A DNA stretch of 38,742 nucleotides from a virus, in the IMG/VR virus record IMGVR_UViG_3300036715_004470, positions 1 to 38,742 of that record; one strand, written 5' to 3'. The notes beneath the pieces were generated by a model that saw only the letters and a list, made by a program, of their open reading frames with translations, was not told the origin of the DNA and ran no database searches. The position numbers were made by a program, and so were the translations under genes. Below are positions 30,386 to 37,105 of this stretch, piece after piece. Each line of letters opens with the position of its first letter. Position 1 is the stretch's first letter.

Positions 30386-31288
30386 TCACTTCAAAAGAAA
30401 GCGACGTGAGCCGCTTTTCGGTTTCTGAAATTGCGCCCACAATTCGGGGTGCTGTGATTTGAACGAATCCGCGTCAAAAGCAAGGCTGTCTTTCGCGGCT
30501 TTCCACGTTACAAGCGCCTCGCCGTCAAAGGTGAGCGCTTCGTTATCGCGCAAAAGCAATTTCAGCGACGTTTGCAAATCCTCTTTTTTCTCTTCCAATT
30601 CTTTCATCTTTTGCTGCACACCTTGTAAGGCATAATACACAGCCAAAGCCTCCTCTGTTGCTTCAATGGCTTTCCCCGTCGTGTGTTTCGGGAAAGCAAG
30701 TACAACATCGTCAGCAGTGGTGAGCTTTGGCGGCGTTCCCCCCAGAACGTTGTCCCGCCAAAACGCGCTTGCAAACTCTACCATCATGGAAATTACCTCG
30801 TCGTCTCGCTCGTATTCTTGCCAGTGAAAATCAATACCGCGTTCTAGCCATGCCACAGCGCACCCCTCTAAATTCAGCACATTGCAATAGTGTTGCGCCT
30901 GTATGAACCACATAGGCTCTGGCTGGTCGAGATGCTTCTGTGTCGTTTTACATTCTAGCACCGTTACGCCGCCGCTTGAGTTTCTTGACATCCAATCAGG
31001 CATAGCAGTTAAAAAATCGTGTTCGGGATGCACATATAACGGCGCGTGTGGCTGCCAGACTTCGCGGTCGGTGTCTTCTGCGTAGTATTCCGCTACAATG
31101 CGTTCAAGTTTTTTCCCTGCTCTCATATATTTTGTTTGTTTGCGAACGATGTTTTGCGTTATCTCGCGCCAAACTTGATAAGGCGAGGAATAAGGATTCA
31201 GACCCATTATTGTAGCTATTGTTGTCCCGCCAACCTTGCGCTGTGCATAGACTTCGGCGGGAATGATAAGTTCTTGTGTGTCAGTCAT
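30386..31288 (-). CDS. YqaJ-like recombination exonuclease
   Basis: This 5'-3' double-strand exonuclease would pair with RecT for phage homologous recombination. In the 300-residue protein the PD-(D/E)xK core shows E62 (KKLERIVAEYY), D98 (TAMPDW), and E112/K114 in VLECKTTQ. The Q-rich motif IQAQHYCNVLNLEGCAVAWL follows at about 129-148, as in YqaJ and lambda Exo. The C-terminal third is a coiled-coil region (VQQKMKELEEKKEDLQTSLK) ending in a basic tail. It lies two bases after recT. Length is normal for the family. Confidence 0.88.
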   Translation of the reverse strand: MTDTQELIIPAEVYAQRKVGGTTIATIMGLNPYSSPYQVWREITQNIVRKQTKYMRAGKKLERIVAEYYAEDTDREVWQPHAPLYVHPEHDFLTAMPDWMSRNSSGGVTVLECKTTQKHLDQPEPMWFIQAQHYCNVLNLEGCAVAWLERGIDFHWQEYERDDEVISMMVEFASAFWRDNVLGGTPPKLTTADDVVLAFPKHTTGKAIEATEEALAVYYALQGVQQKMKELEEKKEDLQTSLKLLLRDNEALTFDGEALVTWKAAKDSLAFDADSFKSQHPELWAQFQKPKSGSRRFLLK

Positions 31289-31290
31289 GG

Positions 31291-32214
31291 TTATTTCTTT
31301 CCTTTCGGTTGTTCAAACATAGGGTTTGCAATTTCTGGTTCTGTGGATTCGGGTTCATGCATTGGTGCGGGTTCAGGCTCTTGTGGCGTATCAATAATTT
31401 CCGCCTCTTCGACTTCATTCAGTTCGCCGCTTTGGTCGGTCGCAAAATGTTCGGGTTTGATAATACCGCCGTCGGTACTTGCGGCTTGTTCCAACTTGTC
31501 AATAGAAACGGGCAAATACGGCACTAAGCGACGGATAGCGGTCTTTTTTGCCATAGCCTCATAGTCTGTCTTCCATGCTCCCGAAAGCCCGTTACGCTGC
31601 GATTGTGAGCGACGGCGGTATTTCTCCACTTCGTTGAGAGACAGCACGACAAAATTGTAACCGCCGCTTTTGTAATGCACAACGGCGTAAACGTAGGAAA
31701 CAAGCGCTTCGCTACTTGCTTTGGGCTTGTGTGTCAATTTCGGGTGCAACCCAAGTTCATAATCAAAGTCATCACCTTCGCGCACTACTTCGGCGTACAC
31801 CGTGAGAATTTCCCCGCTTTGACGTGCCAGAGAAAGATAGCCTTTGTATCCTATCTGGAATTGAATTTCCATTTTCCCCGCTTGGTTGTTGCGGTATGGC
31901 ACAAAATAACATTCGCCAAGCGCGGCAACGGGCTTAAAGCCAAGTATTGATGCTTGCATAACAGCGCCCGCCAAACTTTCAACGCTGCACTCTGCTATGG
32001 CAGGATTGCGAGTGATTAACGTCGTTGCCATTTGGATAATTCTATCCGCTGTCAGGTGTTTGGGTAGCGCTTGTGCGATTTGCGGGCGTAATTGCTGCAA
32101 TATCGTACCTACATCGTTAGAGCGTAACCCTGCCATTGTACCACCGTTTGCGCGGGTTTTTTGCATGGCTGTTTTGACTGTATCAGCCAATTTCGTATTT
32201 TGCATTTCACTCAT
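31291..32214 (-). CDS. recT: RecT single-strand annealing protein
   Basis: RecT anneals complementary single strands, here with the adjacent YqaJ exonuclease. The 307-residue protein has ITRNPAIAECSVESLAGAVM, ASILGFKPVAALGECYFVPY, and IQFQIGYKGYLSLARQSG, all hallmark RecT blocks, and then FVVLSLNEVEKYRRRSQS and WKTDYEAMAKKTAIRRL. The C-terminal ~70 residues are acidic and flexible. ATG 32214 is used because an in-frame upstream ATG at 32262 lies in a hairpin. No clear ribosome site is visible, as for several genes here. Confidence 0.92.
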   Translation of the reverse strand: MSEMQNTKLADTVKTAMQKTRANGGTMAGLRSNDVGTILQQLRPQIAQALPKHLTADRIIQMATTLITRNPAIAECSVESLAGAVMQASILGFKPVAALGECYFVPYRNNQAGKMEIQFQIGYKGYLSLARQSGEILTVYAEVVREGDDFDYELGLHPKLTHKPKASSEALVSYVYAVVHYKSGGYNFVVLSLNEVEKYRRRSQSQRNGLSGAWKTDYEAMAKKTAIRRLVPYLPVSIDKLEQAASTDGGIIKPEHFATDQSGELNEVEEAEIIDTPQEPEPAPMHEPESTEPEIANPMFEQPKGKK

Positions 32215-32243
32215 TTTCGTACACAAATAATGTTTGATAAAGC

Positions 32244-32273
32244 GGGGCTTGGCTACTACCAAGCCCCTTTTGT
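32244..32273 (+). terminator. Perfect hairpin upstream of recT
   Basis: GGGGCTTGG (32244-32252) and CCAAGCCCC (32259-32267) form a 9-bp stem with a six-base loop. On the plus strand it is followed by ttttgttgtttta, so it would stop rightward or antisense transcripts. On the minus strand (the operon direction) only a weak tail, gctttat, follows, so it may instead act as a processing or attenuation element in the early message. Confidence 0.55.
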
Positions 32274-32277
32274 TGTT

Positions 32278-32565
32278 TTAGTATTCCAGATATGCCAGTG
32301 CGTACAGTTCTTGCACGTCGGATTCGATCTTGGTTGTGCCGTCAGCGTCAAATATCCAATCTCCCAAGCGCAAGCCTACAACCTCAATAATAATACTCTT
32401 CACGTCGTGTGCCTCTTCGCGGGTTTTGCGGTAGGGCGGGGAAACGTGTATGTCAACGTCGTATAAACATTCTCTGCGTTCAACGGGCGTAACCTCTGCA
32501 CTGCCATATATGCCACAATCGAATGTTGCGCCTGTTATCCAAAGATTCGGGATGTAGATTCGCAT
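32278..32565 (-). CDS. Hypothetical early protein
   Basis: A 95-residue protein of mixed strand-like and charged segments: MRIYIPNLWITGATFDCGIY, then ECLYDVDIHVSPPYRK and KSIIIEVVGLRLGDWIFDAD. The last part (TKIESDVQELYALAYLEY) is helical. The pattern suggests a compact alpha/beta fold, but no family is recognised. It begins one base after the stop of a 56-residue gene and ends 11 bases before the hairpin that precedes recT. A role with the recombination genes is possible by position only. Confidence 0.6.
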   Translation of the reverse strand: MRIYIPNLWITGATFDCGIYGSAEVTPVERRECLYDVDIHVSPPYRKTREEAHDVKSIIIEVVGLRLGDWIFDADGTTKIESDVQELYALAYLEY

Positions 32566-32566
32566 A

Positions 32567-32737
32567 TCACACCGCTTTCAATTCTTTTTGGGCGCGGATT
32601 AACTCACTGTGATTCTGAATCAAATCAGCAATTTTTTCATCCGTAACACCAGCAAGCATCATACTTGCGAGTATGCTGTTCTGCGCTTGTTTGCAGGTAT
32701 TTAGCAACCTTTCGAGTAATTCTGTTTTCTCAATCAT
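32567..32737 (-). CDS. Small helical hypothetical protein
   Basis: A 56-residue frame starting [20 protein letters not shown], then [18 protein letters not shown], ending RAQKELKAV. The whole protein looks like three short amphipathic helices. Its ATG overlaps the stop of the pentapeptide repeat gene (ATGA), with a GAGGTGAT ribosome site just upstream inside that gene. Its stop is one base from the next start. This spacing strongly supports it as a gene, although the function is unknown. Confidence 0.7.
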   Translation of the reverse strand: MIEKTELLERLLNTCKQAQNSILASMMLAGVTDEKIADLIQNHSELIRAQKELKAV

Positions 32738-33423
32738 TTCATCACCTCGTTTGGTTCAGTTTGCTGTGATAGTAATTGCTTCTCTAGCGCCCGCAAATAC
32801 TCAATTTGCACGGCGTAGTTTTGCTTTTCGTTATCGCCGTAATCTTCTTTTGCTTTCGCTGCAAATTCCTCTAGCGTACCCCAAAAGCACCCCGCTTGGA
32901 TAATTAGCCCTGTATCGTGCCAAACTGCAATGCACGTGCGCCCGCTTGGTTTGTTGAAGAGGAAAACATCTTTGGCTCTCGAAAGGTAGGCTCCCGAAAG
33001 GTCGGCTCCCGAAAGGTCGGCTCCCGAAAGGTCGGCTTCCGAAAGGTCGGCTCTCGAAAGGTCGGCTATCGAAAGGTAGGCTCCCGAAAGGTAGGCTCCC
33101 GAAAGGTCGGCTCCCGAAAGGTCGGCTCCCGAAAGGTAGGCTCTCGAAAGGTTGGCTCCCGAAAGGTCGGCTCCCGAAAGGTTGGCTCCCGAAAGGTCGG
33201 CTCCCGAAAGGTCGGCTCTCGAAAGGTAGGCTCTCGAAAGGTAGGCTCTCGAAAGGTAGGCTCCCGAAAGGTCGGCTCCCGAAAGGTCGGCTCCCGAAAG
33301 GTCGGCTCCCGAAAGGTAGGCTCCCGAAAGGTTGGCTCCCGAAAGGTCGGCTCCCGAAAGGTTGGCTTCGGCAAATTGGCGCTTGCCCTCTGCGTATTGC
33401 TGTAATAATTCTGTTTTTGTCAT
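32734..33423 (-). CDS. Pentapeptide repeat protein
   Basis: This 229-residue protein has 26 uninterrupted pentapeptides A(D/N/Y)LS(G/R), residues 20-149, which fold as a right-handed square beta-helix. A short N-terminal helix ([19 protein letters not shown]) precedes them, and a C-terminal alpha/beta domain follows (~150-229: [20 protein letters not shown] and on). Some helix proteins of this kind mimic DNA and inhibit gyrase, but many have no known function. The DNA is a near-perfect 15-bp tandem array. It lies in the early operon and is coupled to the next gene by ATGA. Confidence 0.88.
   Translation of the reverse strand: MTKTELLQQYAEGKRQFAEANLSGADLSGANLSGAYLSGADLSGADLSGADLSGAYLSRAYLSRAYLSRADLSGADLSGANLSGADLSGANLSRAYLSGADLSGADLSGAYLSGAYLSIADLSRADLSEADLSGADLSGADLSGAYLSRAKDVFLFNKPSGRTCIAVWHDTGLIIQAGCFWGTLEEFAAKAKEDYGDNEKQNYAVQIEYLRALEKQLLSQQTEPNEVMK
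32977..33366 (-). repeat. 26-unit 15-bp tandem repeat
   Basis: The unit (minus strand) is close to GACCTTTCGGGAGCC. Almost all differences fall on the first base of the second codon (GAC, AAC or TAC) and on the fifth codon (GGA or AGA). The array spans 390 bases and encodes the pentapeptides. Homogeneity this high implies recent expansion or conversion, and the repeat number probably changes easily. Confidence 0.92.
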
Positions 33424-33452
33424 TGTTTTACCTCGTTTGGTTAAAAGTGGGT

Positions 33453-33611
33453 TTACCGTTGTTTGTTCCGGCGCTTCTTTGATTGCCGTTTTTGCCGTGC
33501 AACAGAGCCGCCATTTTTGCCGTAGCTATTGCGCTTGTTTGCCAGTGCGTTGTACATTGCCGCTTGCCGTGCAAGCATTTTCTGAAAGTCAGTCATCAAA
33601 TCGTCGTTCAT
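33453..33611 (-). CDS. Small basic hypothetical protein
   Basis: A 52-residue frame starting [20 protein letters not shown]. Its C-terminal half is strongly basic ([14 protein letters not shown], then [12 protein letters not shown]), so nucleic acid binding is likely. It lies 29 bases upstream of the pentapeptide repeat gene and 33 bases after the small membrane gene in the same operon. The basic end could instead be a disordered tail. No family is recognised. Confidence 0.5.
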   Translation of the reverse strand: MNDDLMTDFQKMLARQAAMYNALANKRNSYGKNGGSVARQKRQSKKRRNKQR

Positions 33612-33644
33612 GTTTTTGCAGTGTATTGTGTGAAAAATTGTGTG

Positions 33645-33830
33645 TTAAATAGCGTAAGGCGGTTCGTCATCACGCTCTAAAATTTGGCGTATCGCTCTCT
33701 CGTTGCGCCACTCATGGAGTTTGCCAACAAACCAAGCGAAGGTTTGACCAAGAGCGACGGAAAGAGCAATGATGCTAAAGAGCAGGAATAGCCATGCTTC
33801 GGGGCTTTTCGGGTGTAATTCGGTAGGCAT
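33645..33830 (-). CDS. Single-span membrane protein
   Basis: A 61-residue protein with a hydrophobic segment at about 13-34 (AWLFLLFSIIALSVALGQTF) and a charged cytoplasmic end (WRNERAIRQILERDDEPP). ATG 33830 lies 4 bases after the preceding stop; an in-frame TTG at 33851 would overlap that gene. It is part of the early operon directly after the excisionase-like gene. Function is unknown. Confidence 0.6.
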   Translation of the reverse strand: MPTELHPKSPEAWLFLLFSIIALSVALGQTFAWFVGKLHEWRNERAIRQILERDDEPPYAI

Positions 33831-33834
33831 AGTG

Positions 33835-34113
33835 TTAGTGTAATTGTGCAAGAATGGATTTAATTGATTTTTGTCGGAAGTCTGGTATGTTGGCGGTCTG
33901 TTTGGGCGCGGAAATACGCGCCTCTACTGTCTCCAATGCGCACACGGAAACCTCACACGACAAAATGTAGGCATCTAAATCTCGCTGCGTTGTGAGCCAT
34001 TTATTGCCCATTTTGCGAGAGCGGATTTTGCCGCAAGCCATGTATTGCCGTATGGTGTACAGCGATAACTTGCCGTTGAAATGCGCGTGTATGTCGTGTG
34101 CGGATAGGTACAT
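33835..34113 (-). CDS. Excisionase-like helix-turn-helix protein
   Basis: The 92-residue protein begins MYLSAHDIHAHFNGKLSLYT and continues IRQYMACGKIRSRKMGNKWL, then TTQRDLDAYI. This is the MerR/excisionase-type (HTH_17) pattern of a helix-turn-helix plus wing ending in 'W..t...dld.yi'. Excisionases bend attachment-site DNA and turn integrase towards excision; some relatives instead serve as early repressors or activators. It is the second gene of the early operon, a sensible place for an induction-time excisionase. Its start overlaps the upstream stop (TAATG). Confidence 0.65.
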   Translation of the reverse strand: MYLSAHDIHAHFNGKLSLYTIRQYMACGKIRSRKMGNKWLTTQRDLDAYILSCEVSVCALETVEARISAPKQTANIPDFRQKSIKSILAQLH

Positions 34114-34298
34114 TACTGTTGTTCGGTTGCGGCTTCGCGTTTCGCTTCTGCTTTGTCAAGGAATCTTCCCATTACCCTGACTACCATCCTGTGCGGTTTG
34201 ATGTTCCGTAGTTTCGCCTCTTTGCGTATTCTGTCTGACATGGATTGCGAGAATCCAGCGTGTACACGTGCGGTTTTGATTTTTTCTTCTGTTTCCAT
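34113..34298 (-). CDS. Possible ribbon-helix-helix regulator, first early operon gene
   Basis: A 61-residue protein: METEEKIKTARVHAGFSQSM, then DRIRKEAKLRNIKPHRMVVR and VMGRFLDKAEAKREA. The order (strand-like FSQSM, helix DRIRKEAKLRNI, turn, helix VVRVMGRFLDKAE) fits an Arc/MetJ-type ribbon-helix-helix DNA-binding protein, though no residue proves it. It is the first gene of the continuous leftward run, coupled by TAATG to the excisionase-like gene. A small control protein of early transcription is plausible. Confidence 0.5.
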   Translation of the reverse strand: METEEKIKTARVHAGFSQSMSDRIRKEAKLRNIKPHRMVVRVMGRFLDKAEAKREAATEQQ

Positions 34299-34342
34299 AT
34301 ATTGCTGTTTAATGGTGTTTATCTATGTTTATTCGTGGTCTT

Positions 34343-34564
34343 ATGAAAACCTTTGTTGTGAAAACTGTTTTGGGTAGTGTGCTAACGATTAAAGCAACTC
34401 ATTGGTCGTTAAAAGAAGGGCATCAAGTGTTGGAGTTTTTAGCTAAAGAGTCCACAAACCCAAGTGAATCAAAAACTTATCAGGCTGCTTTAGTGCCTGT
34501 TAGCCAAATCGAATACTGCTACGAAGTTGATTCTGTTAAAGCTACGAATCCAGAAACGCCTTAA
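34343..34564 (+). CDS. Small hypothetical protein in the switch region
   Basis: A 73-residue protein read against the early operon. It begins MKTFVVKTVLGSVLTIKATH and ends with QAALVPVSQIEYCYEVDSVK, a pattern seen in small phage proteins of unknown function ('vfvvkT..G..ltvkA ... yevds'). ATG 34343 is preferred to an in-frame ATG at 34325. Its last 23 bases overlap the convergent gene at 34542-34739. The leftward early transcript would be antisense to it. Function unknown. Confidence 0.6.
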   Translation: MKTFVVKTVLGSVLTIKATHWSLKEGHQVLEFLAKESTNPSESKTYQAALVPVSQIEYCYEVDSVKATNPETP

Positions 34565-34739
34565 AATCGGCTCTTGATACAACCGTATCAATTCTGCCTT
34601 TATCGTCTAAATGTATTGCTACTAAGCCGTACTCGTTTTCTTGTTCGGCTTCAAATACTATTGCCTTTACCGAATCAAGCCTTACTATCGAATAGCCAGT
34701 GCTTATGTAGGGCTTGCCCACTATTGATATAATCTTCAT
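34542..34739 (-). CDS. Small hypothetical protein, first possible gene behind the leftward promoter
   Basis: A 65-residue protein starting MKIISIVGKPYISTGYSIVR, then DSVKAIVFEAEQENEYGLVA, with regular strands suggesting a small beta fold. It is the first leftward gene downstream of the repressor-controlled promoter at 35139-35169, separated from it by the rightward gene at 34861. An A/G-rich stretch (TTAGGAGAAAAG on the minus strand) precedes the ATG, with AGGAG about seven bases upstream. Function is unknown. Confidence 0.6.
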   Translation of the reverse strand: MKIISIVGKPYISTGYSIVRLDSVKAIVFEAEQENEYGLVAIHLDDKGRIDTVVSRADFKAFLDS

Positions 34740-34783
34740 ACTTTTCTCCTAAATGATGTAAAATGAAATGCTTGTCGTGAAAT

Positions 34784-35075
34784 AAAACGCAGTGCCTCTT
34801 GTTTGCCTCTCTCGGAATTGCTGAAACGGCGCGGCATTTGCCGAGAAAGGAGGTGATTTTATGGGTAAAAACACAGGTAACAGTAGTCGTATCGGTTCGG
34901 TTAAAGGTCGTACTCAGACCAAGACCGCAAGCGGTCACTCTGTGAAAAGAGACGCTAAAACTGGCAGGTTTTTAGAGGTGAAAACCTCTTCAAAAAGCAA
35001 GTTCAAAGGCGTTCCTGTCGAAACCGATAAAAGACGCTCGTAAACGTGCGTAACAAAAAGGCACTGCGTGTTTTT
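34784..35075. repeat. Inverted repeats flanking the small gene at 34861-35043
   Basis: CGCAGTGCCT (34788-34797) and its exact complement AGGCACTGCG (35059-35068) face each other. Weaker similarity outward runs into A/T-rich ends (aaaa ... tttt) and inward shares TTGTT. The enclosed ~260 bases hold one complete rightward gene with its own ribosome site. A mobile cassette or a regulatory long-range hairpin are both possible. Confidence 0.5.
34861..35043 (+). CDS. Small basic protein with an optimal ribosome site
   Basis: A 60-residue, strongly basic protein: GKNTGNSSRIGSVKGRTQTK, then SVKRDAKTGRFLEVKT, ending PVETDKRRS. The repeated KG/KR/GR pattern and high Lys/Arg content suggest nucleic acid or ribosome binding. 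Similar small proteins of unknown function recur beside phage repressors. AAAGGAGGTGAT (34846-34857) is complementary to the 16S 3' end over 12 bases, the strongest in the window, so translation should be very efficient. An imperfect hairpin (TCTCGG ... CCGAGA) just upstream could control it. Confidence 0.65.
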   Translation: MGKNTGNSSRIGSVKGRTQTKTASGHSVKRDAKTGRFLEVKTSSKSKFKGVPVETDKRRS

Positions 35076-35138
35076 TACACTTGCATAGTTCCTACTTTTT
35101 AGTATGTTTGCTGTTGTAAACAGATGTTTATTGTGATG

Positions 35139-35184
35139 CAAATATAAGGACACATCCTTAAACTTGCAAGATTTATTTAAGGAT
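35139..35184 (-). promoter_or_regulatory. Leftward early promoter with repressor operators
   Basis: On the minus strand, TTG (35169-35167) and TATATTTG (35146-35139) are 20 bases apart, fitting the TTTG/TAnnTTTG pattern. Between them lies AAGGA-CACA-TCCTT (35146-35159). A second half-site TTTAAGGAT (35176-35184) pairs with ATCCTTAAA (35154-35162). A repressor bound here would block the promoter and could also control its own gene, which starts 12 bases beyond the half-site. Confidence 0.65.
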
Positions 35185-35195
35185 ACAATAATAAA

Positions 35196-35891
35196 ATGGA
35201 AGCAGCAGATACTAAGATAAGGTTTATCAACACGATAAAAATCATGGCAAAAGGCAATAAATCTGCATTTGCTCGAATGTTAGGGATAAAGCCGCAAGAT
35301 TTGTATGCCTATGAAAACGGTAAAACTCGCATAGGTATTGATATGAGAGAAAGGATATTAAGAATTGGTATTAACCCTGAATACCTAAGCGGCAAGTCAA
35401 TTTTTATGTTCGCAGATAACGAACAGGGTCAAATTCTCAAACAAAAATTCGGAGATGCGATGAGCAGTCCACAAAAAGCGGGTGTTCGGTTTATACCAAC
35501 GACAAACCCAGAATCAAGGAAAATTCCAGTAATGTTGTCACCAGTGCGTGCAGGTCTTCCCGCATGGGCTTCGGACAGCATAGGCACAGAGGTTGATATA
35601 AACAGTCTCTATCACGAGAAGAGCTACTTTGTTGTAGCGCACGGTGACAGCATGACAGGCGCACGGATTCAGGAAGGTGACTGGTTGCTTGTAGATGAAG
35701 CGAAAGCACCGAAGAGTAGCGATATAGTAGTTGCAGAGATAGACGGTGCGCTTACCGTGAAGCGTCTAAAGAAGAACGGCGTTACGTGGCTCTTGCATCC
35801 AGATTCGGAAAACCCTGCATACGCACCGATGGAGTTTGGCGAAGGTATGCGGATAGTAGGCGTTGTAGTTCAGATTATTGTACAGCCGTAG
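35196..35891 (+). CDS. CI/LexA-like self-cleaving phage repressor
   Basis: The 231-residue protein maintains lysogeny. Its N-terminal ~60 residues are a helix-turn-helix domain (NKSAFARMLGIKPQDLYAYE, residues 21-40). The C-terminal S24 peptidase domain has the Ala119-Gly120 cleavage site in PVRAGLPAW, nucleophile S152 in HGDSMTGARI, and the general base K189 in LTVKRLKK. This predicts RecA-stimulated self-cleavage during the SOS response, so the prophage should be induced by DNA damage. Operator-like repeats lie directly upstream at 35144-35184. Confidence 0.93.
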   Translation: MEAADTKIRFINTIKIMAKGNKSAFARMLGIKPQDLYAYENGKTRIGIDMRERILRIGINPEYLSGKSIFMFADNEQGQILKQKFGDAMSSPQKAGVRFIPTTNPESRKIPVMLSPVRAGLPAWASDSIGTEVDINSLYHEKSYFVVAHGDSMTGARIQEGDWLLVDEAKAPKSSDIVVAEIDGALTVKRLKKNGVTWLLHPDSENPAYAPMEFGEGMRIVGVVVQIIVQP

Positions 35892-35930
35892 TCAAATCCT
35901 ATTTTTAATCACTTTTGTTATTTCTGAGTT

Positions 35931-36317
35931 ATGAAAAACATTTTAGTCACAACTGCTGACGCACACCAGCCGTATGAAATCATTGGACCCGTTTACTTCC
36001 AAATTTCCAATAAGGGAGTTTTCTCTAGTCAACTTGGCAAGCTCAAAAAACAGTACGATGACGAGTTAAAAGCTCTCAAAGCAGCAGGTCAAACAACTGA
36101 AAAGAGGAACGATTGGGGCGCGCTATATGGTGAGTTTTCTGTTGGGCAGAACGATTTTGACGCGGCGTTTTTTATTGCTGTGCAAGAGTTAAAAAAACGT
36201 GCAGACTTGCTCGGCGCAGATGCAATAGTAGGCATGAGCCAAGATATTGACCTTGACACGCAAGGATTTACACACTTTTACCTTCAAATGTGCGGGACTG
36301 CTGTAAGGTTTATTTAA
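35931..36317 (+). CDS. YbjQ-like (UPF0145-type) protein
   Basis: A 128-residue protein that begins MKNILVTTADAHQPYEIIGP and has a helical middle (GKLKKQYDDELKALKAAGQT). The C-terminal part AVQELKKRADLLGADAIVGM, then FYLQMCGTAVRF, closely resembles YbjQ/UPF0145 proteins ('vTT ... a..lGAdAVvgm ... gTAV'). These form pentameric rings and were once called heavy-metal-binding; the true role is unclear. It follows the repressor by 39 bases in the same direction and could be co-expressed in the lysogen. Confidence 0.65.
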   Translation: MKNILVTTADAHQPYEIIGPVYFQISNKGVFSSQLGKLKKQYDDELKALKAAGQTTEKRNDWGALYGEFSVGQNDFDAAFFIAVQELKKRADLLGADAIVGMSQDIDLDTQGFTHFYLQMCGTAVRFI

Positions 36318-36351
36318 TTTGAAAAACTGAAATAAAAAAGGACGGGTCGTA

Positions 36352-36789
36352 ATGAAGAAATTTCTAAAATGGTTTCTCTATGGTTCGGTGGGTTTCGTGG
36401 TCTTGATATTGATTCTTGGTTGGCTAGTAAGCCCCAAAGAGCCTAGCGAAGAGCAAAAAGTACAAATGACGCTGGATAGTTTGGACAGAGCCGCAAAGGA
36501 TATGAAGATATATGAAGAGAAATTGCGGCAAGATTCTATCCGCAAAGCCAACAGCCCGCCAAGCTATGATGAAATCTACGACGCTTTCAAGTCTGCTTTG
36601 CGCGAAAGAGGCAATATGCGCTCTATGACTATTACGCCAACTAGAGACGGTGACACGCCAAGTGACCCCGAAACAATAGGTGCAAACGCATGGGAAATAA
36701 AGAAAGCAGACGAAATTGTAAAGCGCTACAAATTGGTAAACCGTGAAGAACTGTATATCATTGTCCGCAAAATAGGAATGACACGATAA
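36352..36789 (+). CDS. Membrane-anchored hypothetical protein
   Basis: The 145-residue protein has one N-terminal span at about residues 6-27 (KWFLYGSVGFVVLILILGWL). A long helical, charged stretch follows (~33-68) and then a compact C-terminal part that ends EIVKRYKLVNREELYIIVRK. No lipobox or cleavage site stands out. It lies behind the YbjQ-like gene in the block between the repressor and integrase, where lysogenic cargo is expected. No family is recognised. Confidence 0.6.
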   Translation: MKKFLKWFLYGSVGFVVLILILGWLVSPKEPSEEQKVQMTLDSLDRAAKDMKIYEEKLRQDSIRKANSPPSYDEIYDAFKSALRERGNMRSMTITPTRDGDTPSDPETIGANAWEIKKADEIVKRYKLVNREELYIIVRKIGMTR

Positions 36790-36829
36790 CCCATGCCACG
36801 CACACGCACAAACGCACTATAAAATAATT

Positions 36830-36860
36830 TTTGCTATGACTACGTTATAGACTATATTAG
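36830..36860 (+). promoter_or_regulatory. Promoter of the DUF2335 block
   Basis: TTTG at 36830-36833 and TATATTAG at 36853-36860 are 19 bases apart, close to the Bacteroidota consensus with one mismatch in the -7 element. It lies in an A/T-rich gap and would start near 36867, just before the small gene at 36899. An independent promoter suggests expression in the lysogen. Confidence 0.55.
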
Positions 36861-36898
36861 ATTTTACTGTGTTACACTGTTTACTATTGTTTACTATT

Positions 36899-37105
36899 AT
36901 GCTCACCAAGAGAGAGAAAACAAGCGCCTTCATGTTGGGCGCGCGCAGTATTTACGACCTCTACCCTCCTCAGTTTCGTATTGTCGAAGTAAAACTGCGC
37001 CCATTGCCGGAAGTCTCTTTAGAAGATTGTCGGGAAGGAATTTCCATGCACTTTGACAAAGCAATGAAAAGGTATGAGCAAGAAACATTCACTCATCAAA
37101 TCTGA
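36899..37105 (+). CDS. Small hypothetical protein upstream of DUF2335
   Basis: A 68-residue protein: MLTKREKTSAFMLGARSIYD, then FRIVEVKLRPLPEVSLEDCR and HFDKAMKRYEQETF. ATG 36899 is chosen; an in-frame ATG at 36869 would add ten hydrophobic residues from a region that looks like promoter and leader. It overlaps the next gene by 32 bases. The N-terminal KREKTSAF pattern with LGARSIYDL could be a small control protein, but no family is recognised. Confidence 0.55.
   Translation: MLTKREKTSAFMLGARSIYDLYPPQFRIVEVKLRPLPEVSLEDCREGISMHFDKAMKRYEQETFTHQI

Noticed and set aside
31046-31564. 172-codon plus-strand frame across the YqaJ/recT junction
   Set aside because: It is antisense to two confidently identified genes and lacks any recognisable domain.
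32977-33366. CRISPR array or diversity-generating retroelement target
   Set aside because: Units are tandem and without spacers, so this is not CRISPR. Variation includes Asp/Tyr codon changes, and no reverse transcriptase or template repeat is present.
32917-33405. Long plus-strand and alternative minus-strand frames across the pentapeptide repeats
   Set aside because: A 15-bp repeat without stops stays open in several frames. Only the 32734-33423 frame gives the A(D/N)LSG pattern with flanking domains.
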